Notes under the pieces: model-generated | What the model saw: the letters and a program-made list of their open reading frames with translations, nothing else | Database searches by the model: none | What the model was told of the DNA's origin: nothing | Shown: piece after piece, positions 57,397 to 64,000 of the stretch | Layout of the letters: each line of letters starts with the position of its first letter | Numbering within the stretch: the stretch's first letter is position 1 | Translations under genes and position numbers: made by a program | Source of the DNA: Dactylosporangium sucinum | GTDB taxonomy: Bacteria > Actinomycetota > Actinomycetes > Mycobacteriales > Micromonosporaceae | Reading direction: 5' to 3' | Assembly (NCBI RefSeq): GCF_014647515.1 | Contig: NZ_BMPI01000029.1 | Coordinates: 69,228-133,227, forward strand | Length of the DNA stretch: 64,000 nt

Positions 57397-59763
57397 TCAC
57401 ATGTCGTCCGCGCCGGCCGGACGAACCGCGGTGATGAGCTGCCGAATTGCTTTTGTCCAGTCTGCGGCGAAGTCGATGTATTGAAGGTGACTCAATCGCT
57501 GATTCGCGTCGATATCAATGTCCGGCAGTTCGCATCGTTCGAGCATGACCGGCACGAACCAGCGATGGTCGAAGGGTTTGTACTGCATCTCTTCGATCGC
57601 TTGACGTAGTTCGGCGTTCATGTACGTCCGGTCACTCGCCGCATAGCTGGGCGAAAAACACGCGACGAAATAGGCCCCGTTCCGGATCGCCGCGCGAATT
57701 TCTTTGCGCCAGTCGGCTGCTGGGCGCAGGTCGTTACGATCGATCCAGACAGCGATGCCCGCGTCCTTGAGATGACGCGCGATCATATCCACCGTGTCCG
57801 CGTCCTCGCGCATGTACGACATGAATACCTTGCTAGGGCCCATGGGCCTCACCCCTCGCGGGCTCGGACGTTGTGCGACAACAGGCTCCCGTCTCTGCTT
57901 TCGCGGCCTCCGGGACACGGTAAGGAACTGCTCAAGCGGGAGCCGGGCAAGTAGTTGCAGACACTGGTCACGCACGCTGGCCGCATCGAAGAGTTCGTGG
58001 ACTGTCCTACCGATCTCGGTGCGCTCCGGCAGGTGCGTGCAGGCTTCAAAACCGTTCAGGCACAGGGTGAGCATCGGCGCTGACGAGATGGCCGGCAATC
58101 GGCTCGACGGCGCGCGTCGAGATGTCCATCGTAAGGCGCACAGGCCAAGTTGGGCAGCGCCGACATAGTCGCTGTAATCCAGTAGCCGGGTGCTCTGGGT
58201 TCCTAGCAGATCCCATATTGCCGGGGTGGCGAGCGTAAGAAACAGTTCGTCGGCTGCGGCGGCAACCTCGGCCGGCGTGGAGGCTGATATCAAGCGGTGT
58301 GCCGCCGGCGGTACGGGCCCTGGATCCTCCACAACGGGTGCGGGCGTGGGCGGCTGCGGTGAGGTCGCAAACCATAGTCGCCGGCCGGCCGTGATTGCGA
58401 ACCGGACATTCCGTGGCTCCGGACGGCGGCGGGCCAGCGCCTCCAGGCGGTGGAGGAAAACCTCTGCAGCCGCCGGGTCGATCTCCTGACAGCTCATCGC
58501 ATACTGGGCGAATTCCTGCGCCAGGGTCGTCGTCGGCATGGTGCCCTGCCTCCAGGCCTGCTCGATTGCGCCGAGCATTGGCAGCCACCTTTCGAGCAGG
58601 TCGGCCGGCGCATTCGGCCCGTTGACGGGTTCCCGCCGGACGGCACCGCCGGTCATCAGCCGGTCAGCCGGTGTGACCCGCGCCCGTCCCACCTTCGCCG
58701 GTGGGTGGCACCAGCGGGGGCTGTGATGTCGGCGCGATGCATGCGGTGTGCGGAACCGAGCCGGAAGCACTGGCTCGATCGTGCCGTCGTCCAGGTCGAC
58801 CTCGGCGGTGACGTACACACCGCCACGCTGGATTTGGTCGTAGCCGACTGCACCCACCGGTGCGGTCACCAGCGCTCGCTCGTCGGGTGACACGGCGAGT
58901 TCACGCACCCGCAGCGCAAGCCCGGTGGCCGACTCCAGCCGACACCGGCCGAACGACTCGTCGGCAGCGAGGTCGTAGTCGTAAACCGTCACGCTGCCGG
59001 AGCTCGGATCTTCCATCATGGCGATCATCATGTTGATGCCGGCCCGCGGGTTGAACGCCACCGCCGTTGACCGGAATGGCAACCTGACGGCGAAGCCGTC
59101 GTCGACCCGGATCAGCAGGTTCACCCCGATCTGGGAGCAGAGATGCACAAACCGGCCGTCCGGGCTGTATTCGATCTCCGGCATATCCAGCCGATCATCG
59201 GCGGGGAAGCTGGCCAGCAACCGCCGTTGCCCCATTCCGAGTTCGTACTCCCAGAGCAGGTACTTCATCCCGCCGGGCCGATACACGTCCGCACCGAGCC
59301 GCTCCTCGGCGACACAAATCCGAGAACCGTCCGGCGAGAACGCGACCGATTCGGCAGAGCAGACGGGTATGACCATCTGGGGCTGGTCCGAATCGTAGGC
59401 CTGCAGGTAGATCTGGCGATACCGGAACGGCTCGGTCGGGTACGGTGTCCCAGCGCCCAGAGCCAGGTGGATCGCATGGTCCTGCACCCAGCTCGTACCT
59501 TCTGGAAGACCGAAGGTTTCGGCGAGCGGCCGCCGGCAGAGGGCCCACAGCCCCGCGCCGGGGTGTGTTGCACCCATGCGATCCGAGTAGTCGCGGTGCG
59601 TCAGCGGGCGGCCGTTCTGGTCGACTACTACGTATGGAGCAAGGTGCCCCCGTTCGTCAGCGACATCGAAGAAGACACGCAGCGACTCGTAGTCGCTGAT
59701 CGACTCATCGGTCAGCACCGACTCACCGAAGCAGTAGTCAGTCAAAGAGTAGCCCAATCTCAT
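57397..59763 (-). CDS. Beta-propeller-like / TIR-domain protein (candidate defence effector)
   Basis: This is a 788-residue protein. Residues ~1-370 are beta-rich with repeated blade-like segments (AESVAFSPDGSRICVAEERL; EIEYSPDGRFVHLCSQIGVN; ELAVSPDERALVTAP), as in WD40/TolB propellers. A helical middle (~385-620) follows. Residues ~641-788 are a TIR domain: VFMSYMREDADTVDMIARHL, WIDRNDLRPAADWRKEI, SPSYAASDRTYMNAELRQAI, with the putative NADase Glu near residue 718. TIR effectors of bacterial immunity cleave NAD+ or make cyclic ADP-ribose signals once a sensor domain is triggered. It is the last of three coupled genes of lower G+C content. A separate start at ATG 57843 could give a TIR-only protein. 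Confidence 0.72.
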   Translation of the reverse strand: MRLGYSLTDYCFGESVLTDESISDYESLRVFFDVADERGHLAPYVVVDQNGRPLTHRDYSDRMGATHPGAGLWALCRRPLAETFGLPEGTSWVQDHAIHLALGAGTPYPTEPFRYRQIYLQAYDSDQPQMVIPVCSAESVAFSPDGSRICVAEERLGADVYRPGGMKYLLWEYELGMGQRRLLASFPADDRLDMPEIEYSPDGRFVHLCSQIGVNLLIRVDDGFAVRLPFRSTAVAFNPRAGINMMIAMMEDPSSGSVTVYDYDLAADESFGRCRLESATGLALRVRELAVSPDERALVTAPVGAVGYDQIQRGGVYVTAEVDLDDGTIEPVLPARFRTPHASRRHHSPRWCHPPAKVGRARVTPADRLMTGGAVRREPVNGPNAPADLLERWLPMLGAIEQAWRQGTMPTTTLAQEFAQYAMSCQEIDPAAAEVFLHRLEALARRRPEPRNVRFAITAGRRLWFATSPQPPTPAPVVEDPGPVPPAAHRLISASTPAEVAAAADELFLTLATPAIWDLLGTQSTRLLDYSDYVGAAQLGLCALRWTSRRAPSSRLPAISSAPMLTLCLNGFEACTHLPERTEIGRTVHELFDAASVRDQCLQLLARLPLEQFLTVSRRPRKQRREPVVAQRPSPRGVRPMGPSKVFMSYMREDADTVDMIARHLKDAGIAVWIDRNDLRPAADWRKEIRAAIRNGAYFVACFSPSYAASDRTYMNAELRQAIEEMQYKPFDHRWFVPVMLERCELPDIDIDANQRLSHLQYIDFAADWTKAIRQLITAVRPAGADDM

Positions 59764-60217
59764 TCAGCGAAATTGGCCGGGCGCCGAACTCGGACACGAA
59801 GCGAGGTCGGATCATGTCGGCTCGACGCGCCAAGGTATTGATGTTGTCCACCATCGACTGAATCGATGGAAGGAAGTCCCGTGAGAGCGCCTCGGCAAAG
59901 AAGATCTCCTGAATGACGGCACACCGGGGATTGGTTGGCCTCGTCGGTCGTGCGAGGTAGGCGCGACCGTTCCAGAGATCGGCGTTCACCTCCGACAACG
60001 CCAATCCCACTGCGCCGTCGAGGGGCACCTCGGCCGCGATGCCGGCCGTGGCACGGACGTGCAGGGGCTCTGGCAGCACACCGAGCAAGAGCACTGTTCC
60101 GTCGAGCGCAAGCGCCCAGGCGCGATGTGGCCGTACCTCTTCAAGTGCGCGATATTTGCCATCGTAGGCTTGTGTCAACGTCCACTCCACGGTGGCAACC
60201 GTCTCGCCGAAGTCCAC
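59738..60217 (-). CDS. Unknown protein coupled to the TIR gene (YbjN/CesT-like chaperone fold possible)
   Basis: This is a 159-residue protein of mixed alpha/beta pattern: strands in RAWALALDGTVLLLGVLP and VGLALSEVNADLWNGRAYLA, then helix SIQSMVDNINTLARRADMIR before FVSEFGARP. The strand-then-helix layout recalls YbjN/type III secretion chaperone-like folds, but this is a shape resemblance only. GTG 60217 has GAGGAG upstream. It overlaps the TIR gene by 26 bp, so the two are translated together. Confidence 0.6.
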   Translation of the reverse strand: MDFGETVATVEWTLTQAYDGKYRALEEVRPHRAWALALDGTVLLLGVLPEPLHVRATAGIAAEVPLDGAVGLALSEVNADLWNGRAYLARPTRPTNPRCAVIQEIFFAEALSRDFLPSIQSMVDNINTLARRADMIRPRFVSEFGARPISLNEIGLLFD

Positions 60218-60301
60218 TGGTCTCCTCGTGGCGTTCGTAAGTGCAGAGATGGCGTGAGACTCGCATTCCGCCCCCGCGTGTGCCGGTGACGGCGCCCCCG
60301 G

Positions 60302-60808
60302 TCAGGCGTGGCGCACGCCACGGGCGTGTAGCGCAGCAAAGATTCGATCTCGTTCAGTCGCCGCAGGAAGGGCCACTGCGGACTTGTTGGCCAACGTCTT
60401 GCGCCACCAGTACCACGCCAGACGGAAGGCAGGAACTCGTCCCGCTCCCACAAATTGGATGGCGAACTCGCCCGCCTTGTTGGGATTTAGCTCCCGCTCA
60501 TCCTGGTACATCGCCGGAGTCATGCCGTAAGCTTCGCCCTGAACATCGATTCGTTTGCGGATGACACCTATCTCGCGGGCGATCGCCAGGTGGTCCGGAA
60601 ATAGGAATACGAACGCGTCGATGGTTCCCAGGCGTTCGCCGCCAGGCATTTTGTGCAGGCCGGCCTTGCTGATCTCCAGAACCGTATCGCTGTAGTTCGG
60701 CACGAAGCCGACGGCAGCTGCCACAATGTGTTGCCAGTTGTCCGGACGACTGGAGGGTGCCGCCAAATTGGAGCGTCCTAGCGCGTCTTCCAGTCCGTTG
60801 ACGGACAT
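60302..60808 (-). CDS. Unknown protein, first gene of the TIR operon
   Basis: This 168-residue soluble protein contains PDNWQHIVAAAVGFVPNYSD, LGTIDAFVFLFPDHLAIARE and AFRLAWYWWRKTLAN. No family is recognised. ATG 60808 has GGAGGG close upstream. It lies 84 bp before the second gene and is less G+C-rich than the surrounding chromosome. It may be a sensor or regulator for the operon; nothing in the sequence decides. Confidence 0.6.
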   Translation of the reverse strand: MSVNGLEDALGRSNLAAPSSRPDNWQHIVAAAVGFVPNYSDTVLEISKAGLHKMPGGERLGTIDAFVFLFPDHLAIAREIGVIRKRIDVQGEAYGMTPAMYQDERELNPNKAGEFAIQFVGAGRVPAFRLAWYWWRKTLANKSAVALPAATERDRIFAALHARGVRHA

Positions 60809-60846
60809 CGACCCTCCAACATCAACTCGCCTCCTCGAACCATGAC

Positions 60847-60875
60847 AGATTTTCGATGTTCAGAAGCACAGTCAA
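60847..60875 (-). promoter_or_regulatory. Possible promoter of the TIR operon
   Basis: On the minus strand TTGACT (60875-60870) is followed after 17 bp by AAATCT (60852-60847), about 40 bp before the first start codon. The -10 match is weak. Confidence 0.3.
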
Positions 60876-60879
60876 TGGT

Positions 60880-61547
60880 CCATTACGACATCCTCCAGAG
60901 CCGAGGAGATGAGCGCCTCCGGCTCTGCGCTCGTGGCGGATCGCGCCAAGCAAGATCAATGCGCTCCTACGTGCTCATCTCGGCAGCTCCCGGATCCGCC
61001 GACCCCGGACGCCGCATCGCGGGCTGTCGCTGGGCGACGGGCCAGGTCCGGCGCGCTCAGGCGGCGGCAGCCGGGGACGTTCCTGACGACGGCGTTTGTG
61101 GCGCAGGTTCCGTCGATGACCCGGTCGAAGCAACACCCGACGTGCGACTCGGAGAACTACCACCACATGTCTCGTGCTGTGGCCGGAAGCGTTGGCCGGC
61201 TGGACCGGTGCGCCGTCCGGGCGACCAGCCCGGATCGACTTGATTGCGGCAGGGTGTTGCTGCGGACCTGCGTTTCCGTACGACGCCTCACCTGGTGCCG
61301 TCGCCAACGGTTCCGGTCGCGGGACGACTGGGAATCGGTATTCCTCCGGGAATATTGCGTAGGCGCCACGTGTCCGGCCGCTTCACGCGGCCGGCCTCGC
61401 CCCGCGGAAGTCCGGTTCCGGTGTTGTCACCGGGCTCTCGCGGGGTGGCGTCAGCGTCATCGGCAGGCCGACAGGCGTAGCCGCGCCGGGTCGGCTCTGG
61501 CGAGAAATCGCGGCCCGTCGTAGGCCGGCACGGTCGACAGGACGGGG
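60880..61547. other. Gap with no supported gene
   Basis: About 670 bp lies between the TIR operon and the acyl-CoA synthetase gene. Several open frames exist on both strands, but all have Arg/Pro/Cys-rich translations without domain patterns and no ribosome binding sites. Composition shifts gradually from the lower-G+C island back to the chromosomal level. It may hold decayed mobile DNA, but no inverted repeat or transposase motif was found. Confidence 0.5.
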
Positions 61548-63392
61548 CTAGGCGTAGAGGGCGTCGATGACGTCCGCGTAGCGGTCGGTGATGATCCTCC
61601 GGCGCAGTTTCAGGGTCGGGGTCACCTCGCCGGTCACCGGGGACCAGGCCGACGGTAGCACGCGGAACGTCTTGATCTGCTCGGGCCGCGACAGCTTCGC
61701 GTTCGCGGCGTCGACCGCGGCCTGGATCTCGGCCAGCAGCACCGGGTTGGCCGACAGGTCGGCCAGGTCCGGGGCGAGGCCGCGGGCGCGGGCCCAGACC
61801 GGTGCCATCTCGTCGTCGAGGGCGACGAGGGCGGTCACGTACGGGCGGCGGTCGCCGATCGCCACCGCCTGGCCGATGAGCGGGTGGGCCCGCAGCAGGT
61901 TCTCGATCTGGGCCGGCGCGATGTTCTTGCCGCTGGACGTGATGATGAGTTCCTTCTTGCGGTCGGTGATGGTGAGGTACCCGCCGTCGTCGAGCACGCC
62001 GACGTCGCCCGTGGCGAGCCACCCGTCGGCGTCCACGGCCGGCTCCACGCCGCCGTCCGGCTGCAGGTAGCCGAGGCAGACGAGCGGGCCGCGGACCAGG
62101 ATCTCGCCGTCGTCGGCGAGCCGCAGCTGCATGCCGGGGTTGATCCGCCCGACGGTGCCGATGCGGAACGCGTCTGGGGCGTTGATCGTGGCGGTGCCGG
62201 TGGTCTCGGTCATGCCCCAGACCTCCAGCACGTCGAGCCCGCAGCCGGCGAGGAACCGCAGCACCGCGACCGGGATCGGGGCGGAGCCGCTGCCGGCCCA
62301 CACCACCCGGTCGAGGCCGAGGCGGGCCCGCACCGGGCGGAGGACCTGCTCGTCGAGCGCGGCCAGCCGGGCGGCGAGCTCCCCGGGCACCGGCCGGCCG
62401 GCCTCCCGCAGCGCGTAGGCCTCCAGCGCGGCCGCGCTCGCCGCCTCGAACGCGGCCCGGACGGCGGGGTCGGCGGCAGCGAGGAAGGCCTGGATGCCGG
62501 CGACCATCTTCTCCCAGACGCGGGGGACGCCGAAGAACGACGCCGGGCGGACCGCGGCCAGCCCGGCGGCCAGCTGGGTGGGGTCGGCGCAGATCGTGAC
62601 ATGGCCGGCCCGGTAGGCCGCGTTGTAGATGCCCAGCATCCGCTCGGCGATGTGGGCGAGCGGCAGGTACGCCAGGGCCTCGGAGTGGTCGGGCACCGGC
62701 ACCGTCGCCTCCAGCACGACGGCCTGGTACACCACGTTGTGGTGGCTCAGCAGCACGCCCTTCGGGTCGCCGGTGGTGCCCGACGTGTAGAGCAGCGTGA
62801 CGGGCTGCTCCGGCCGCACGGCGCGCCACAGCCGCTCGAAGCGGGCCGGGTCGGCCGACAGGGCCGCCTGACCCGTCGCCTCGAGCTCGCTCAGCGGTAC
62901 CGTGGACGCATCGGCCGGACCGTCGACCGTCACCACCCGGTGCAGGGACGGCAGCTCGTCGAGGAAGGGCCGGATCCGGTCGAGCTGGGCGGCGTTCTCG
63001 ACGACGATCACGCGCGCCTGACTGTGCTGGGCGAGGTAGCGCAGCTGGTCGCCGCTGAGCGTGGCGTAGGCCGTGGCGGGGACCGCGCCGAGGTGCACGG
63101 CGGCCAGGTCGACCAGCCAGTGCTCGGGCCGGCTGGACATGAGCATCAGCATGCGGTCGCCGGGGCGCAGGCCGGCCTCGGCGAGGCCGAGGGTGAGCCC
63201 GGCGACCCGGTCGCGCAGCCGCGCCCAGGTGAGGGTCTCGGCGGACCCGAGCGCGCTGAGGGCGGGCAGGTCGCCGAACTCGCGGGCGTTGCGGTCGAGC
63301 AGCGAAGGAATCGTCAGGTCGGCGGCGGTCGCGGCGAACCGCTGCGCGAGGTCGTCCTGGGCGTCGGTGGCGGTATCGGTGGCAGGGGTCAT
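61548..63392 (-). CDS. Long-chain acyl-CoA synthetase (AMP-forming, FadD15-like)
   Basis: This 614-residue ANL enzyme is of the long-chain type: P-loop LLYTSGTTGDPKGVLLSHHN, the L-motif LAYLPLAHIAERMLGIYNAA, EVWGMTETTGTATIN, GWLATGDVGVLDDGGYLTIT and the fatty-acyl signature DRKKELIITSSGKNIAPAQI. It activates fatty acids to acyl-CoA. ATG 63392 has GGGAGG upstream. It lies 143 bp downstream of a TetR gene on the same strand, with a short palindrome between. Confidence 0.9.
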   Translation of the reverse strand: MTPATDTATDAQDDLAQRFAATAADLTIPSLLDRNAREFGDLPALSALGSAETLTWARLRDRVAGLTLGLAEAGLRPGDRMLMLMSSRPEHWLVDLAAVHLGAVPATAYATLSGDQLRYLAQHSQARVIVVENAAQLDRIRPFLDELPSLHRVVTVDGPADASTVPLSELEATGQAALSADPARFERLWRAVRPEQPVTLLYTSGTTGDPKGVLLSHHNVVYQAVVLEATVPVPDHSEALAYLPLAHIAERMLGIYNAAYRAGHVTICADPTQLAAGLAAVRPASFFGVPRVWEKMVAGIQAFLAAADPAVRAAFEAASAAALEAYALREAGRPVPGELAARLAALDEQVLRPVRARLGLDRVVWAGSGSAPIPVAVLRFLAGCGLDVLEVWGMTETTGTATINAPDAFRIGTVGRINPGMQLRLADDGEILVRGPLVCLGYLQPDGGVEPAVDADGWLATGDVGVLDDGGYLTITDRKKELIITSSGKNIAPAQIENLLRAHPLIGQAVAIGDRRPYVTALVALDDEMAPVWARARGLAPDLADLSANPVLLAEIQAAVDAANAKLSRPEQIKTFRVLPSAWSPVTGEVTPTLKLRRRIITDRYADVIDALYA

Positions 63393-63506
63393 CGTGGTGC
63401 CTCCCTTGGCCGGCGACCGTGATCGGGGTGTGGTCACCGGAGCGTCGTGGCGTCGGACGTCGCCGGAGCGAGGCACGGCACACCGCCGTCGCTCCTGTGG
63501 GCACTG

Positions 63507-63519
63507 TAAACGACGGTTA
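63507..63519. promoter_or_regulatory. Imperfect palindrome between TetR and acyl-CoA synthetase genes
   Basis: TAAACGACGGTTA is symmetrical except for one pair and sits in an A+T-rich patch of the 143-bp gap. It is a candidate operator for the upstream TetR protein. Confidence 0.35.
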
Positions 63520-63535
63520 ACTTAATGGGAAGGTG

Positions 63536-64000
63536 TCAGGCGTCCAGGGCGACGAGCGCGAGCCGGGTGACGAACGCGGGCGCCCCGCCGCCGCTGGTGA
63601 AGCGCACCGCCCGGCCGAGGTCGGTGACCAGGTTGATGGCGGCGTGCACGAGCACCCGGGCCTCGGTGGCCGGCAGGCCGGGGCGCACCTGGACGAGCAG
63701 CCGCACCCACTCCTCCACGTGCAGCCGCTGGACCTTGCGCAGCTCGTGCCGGTCCGGCTCGGGCAGGTTGCTGTTCTCGGCGAGGTACACCGACACGAGG
63801 TCGCTCTCGCCGAACGCGAATCCGACGTAGGCCTCGGCCAGCCGGTGCAGGGCGTCCCGGGGGTCGGCGGTGCTGCGCAGCGCCGCCGCGGACGAGGCGG
63901 CGAGCCGGTCCGACGCGCGGTAGTACGCGGCGGCGAGCAGGTCGGCCTTGCTCGGAAAATACCGGTACACGCTGGAGGCGTTGATCCCGGCGGCGCCGCC
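63536..64000 (-). CDS. TetR-family regulator, 3' part (cut by window edge)
   Basis: The frame enters from the right edge within the helix-turn-helix (GINASSVYRYFPSKADLLAA) and continues through a helical ligand domain to the stop at 63536 (ARVLVHAAINLVTDLGRAVR). The start lies outside the window. Regulators of this KstR-like appearance often control fatty-acid or sterol genes, consistent with the acyl-CoA synthetase that follows it. Confidence 0.85.
   Translation of the reverse strand, partial: GGAAGINASSVYRYFPSKADLLAAAYYRASDRLAASSAAALRSTADPRDALHRLAEAYVGFAFGESDLVSVYLAENSNLPEPDRHELRKVQRLHVEEWVRLLVQVRPGLPATEARVLVHAAINLVTDLGRAVRFTSGGGAPAFVTRLALVALDA

Noticed and set aside
57843..58660. Possibility that the TIR protein is really two or three separate genes.
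   Set aside because: The frame is open through all 788 residues and the internal starts (58656, 57843) lack convincing ribosome binding sites, so one protein is reported; the alternative is noted in the feature.
60842..61523. Several 100-200 codon frames on both strands between the TIR operon and the acyl-CoA synthetase gene.
   Set aside because: Arg/Pro/Cys-rich translations without domain patterns, overlapping each other; no transposase motif or terminal inverted repeats found, so no mobile element is claimed.

Overview
This is high-G+C DNA, roughly three quarters G+C by eye. It has frequent GTG starts, tight 4-bp start/stop overlaps, a SARP regulator, F420-type LLM oxidoreductases, ECF sigma factors and a cysteine-type leader peptide. 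All of this points to a filamentous actinomycete; Micromonosporaceae or a relative is the best guess, but there is no rRNA to prove it. The genes are dense and on both strands. No tRNA, rRNA, CRISPR array or intact insertion sequence was seen.

Positions 1-15019 hold a compact biosynthetic operon followed by its SARP-family regulator. One set of enzymes makes an aminocyclitol: inositol-phosphate synthase, inositol monophosphatase, a Gfo/Idh/MocA dehydrogenase and a DegT-type aminotransferase would turn glucose-6-phosphate into an inosamine. A second set works on a carrier-bound amino acid: two amino-acid-adenylating enzymes, an ACP, a BtrK/VinO-like PLP decarboxylase, two acyl-CoA-dehydrogenase-like flavoproteins, a flavin reductase and a phosphopantetheinyl transferase. 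A protein fusing a BtrH-like acyltransferase domain to a second carrier domain could join the two halves as an amide. The left edge may cut the cluster. Tandem 11-bp repeats just upstream of the first gene look like a SARP site.

Positions 15024-26487 hold a polar amino-acid ABC importer, a GNAT, an ECF sigma factor with a membrane partner, two tandem secreted four-cysteine proteins, a GlxA-type regulator, an MFS exporter, and a two-component system beside an ABC-2 transporter, with a coupled mini-ORF between kinase and regulator. Positions 26488-37373 hold a 19-bp minisatellite, a large TPR protein with a degenerate P-loop, an ECF41 sigma factor with an MMPL transporter, another two-component system, and several decayed genes (a frameshifted aminoglycoside-phosphotransferase-like gene, a metallo-beta-lactamase remnant and a frameshifted unknown).

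Positions 37505-49663 are accessory metabolism. They include a ferredoxin/ferredoxin-reductase fusion with a P450, an epoxide hydrolase, a methyltransferase, an ArsR/SRPBCC/DUF899 operon with two perfect operators, MarR- and TetR-controlled oxidoreductases, an orphan cysteine-type leader peptide and an internally deleted alcohol dehydrogenase. Positions 50689-57260 form a catabolic set (acyl-CoA dehydrogenase, aldehyde dehydrogenase, CaiB-type CoA transferase/racemase, LLM oxidoreductase, MpaB/DUF2236 protein) that appears to share one GntR operator, present in both divergent promoter regions.

Positions 57397-60808 form a visibly less G+C-rich, probably acquired, three-gene operon. It ends in a 788-residue protein with an N-terminal beta-propeller-like half and a C-terminal TIR domain; this is the best candidate for an undescribed defence-type system. 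The window closes with a long-chain acyl-CoA synthetase and the 3' part of a TetR regulator.
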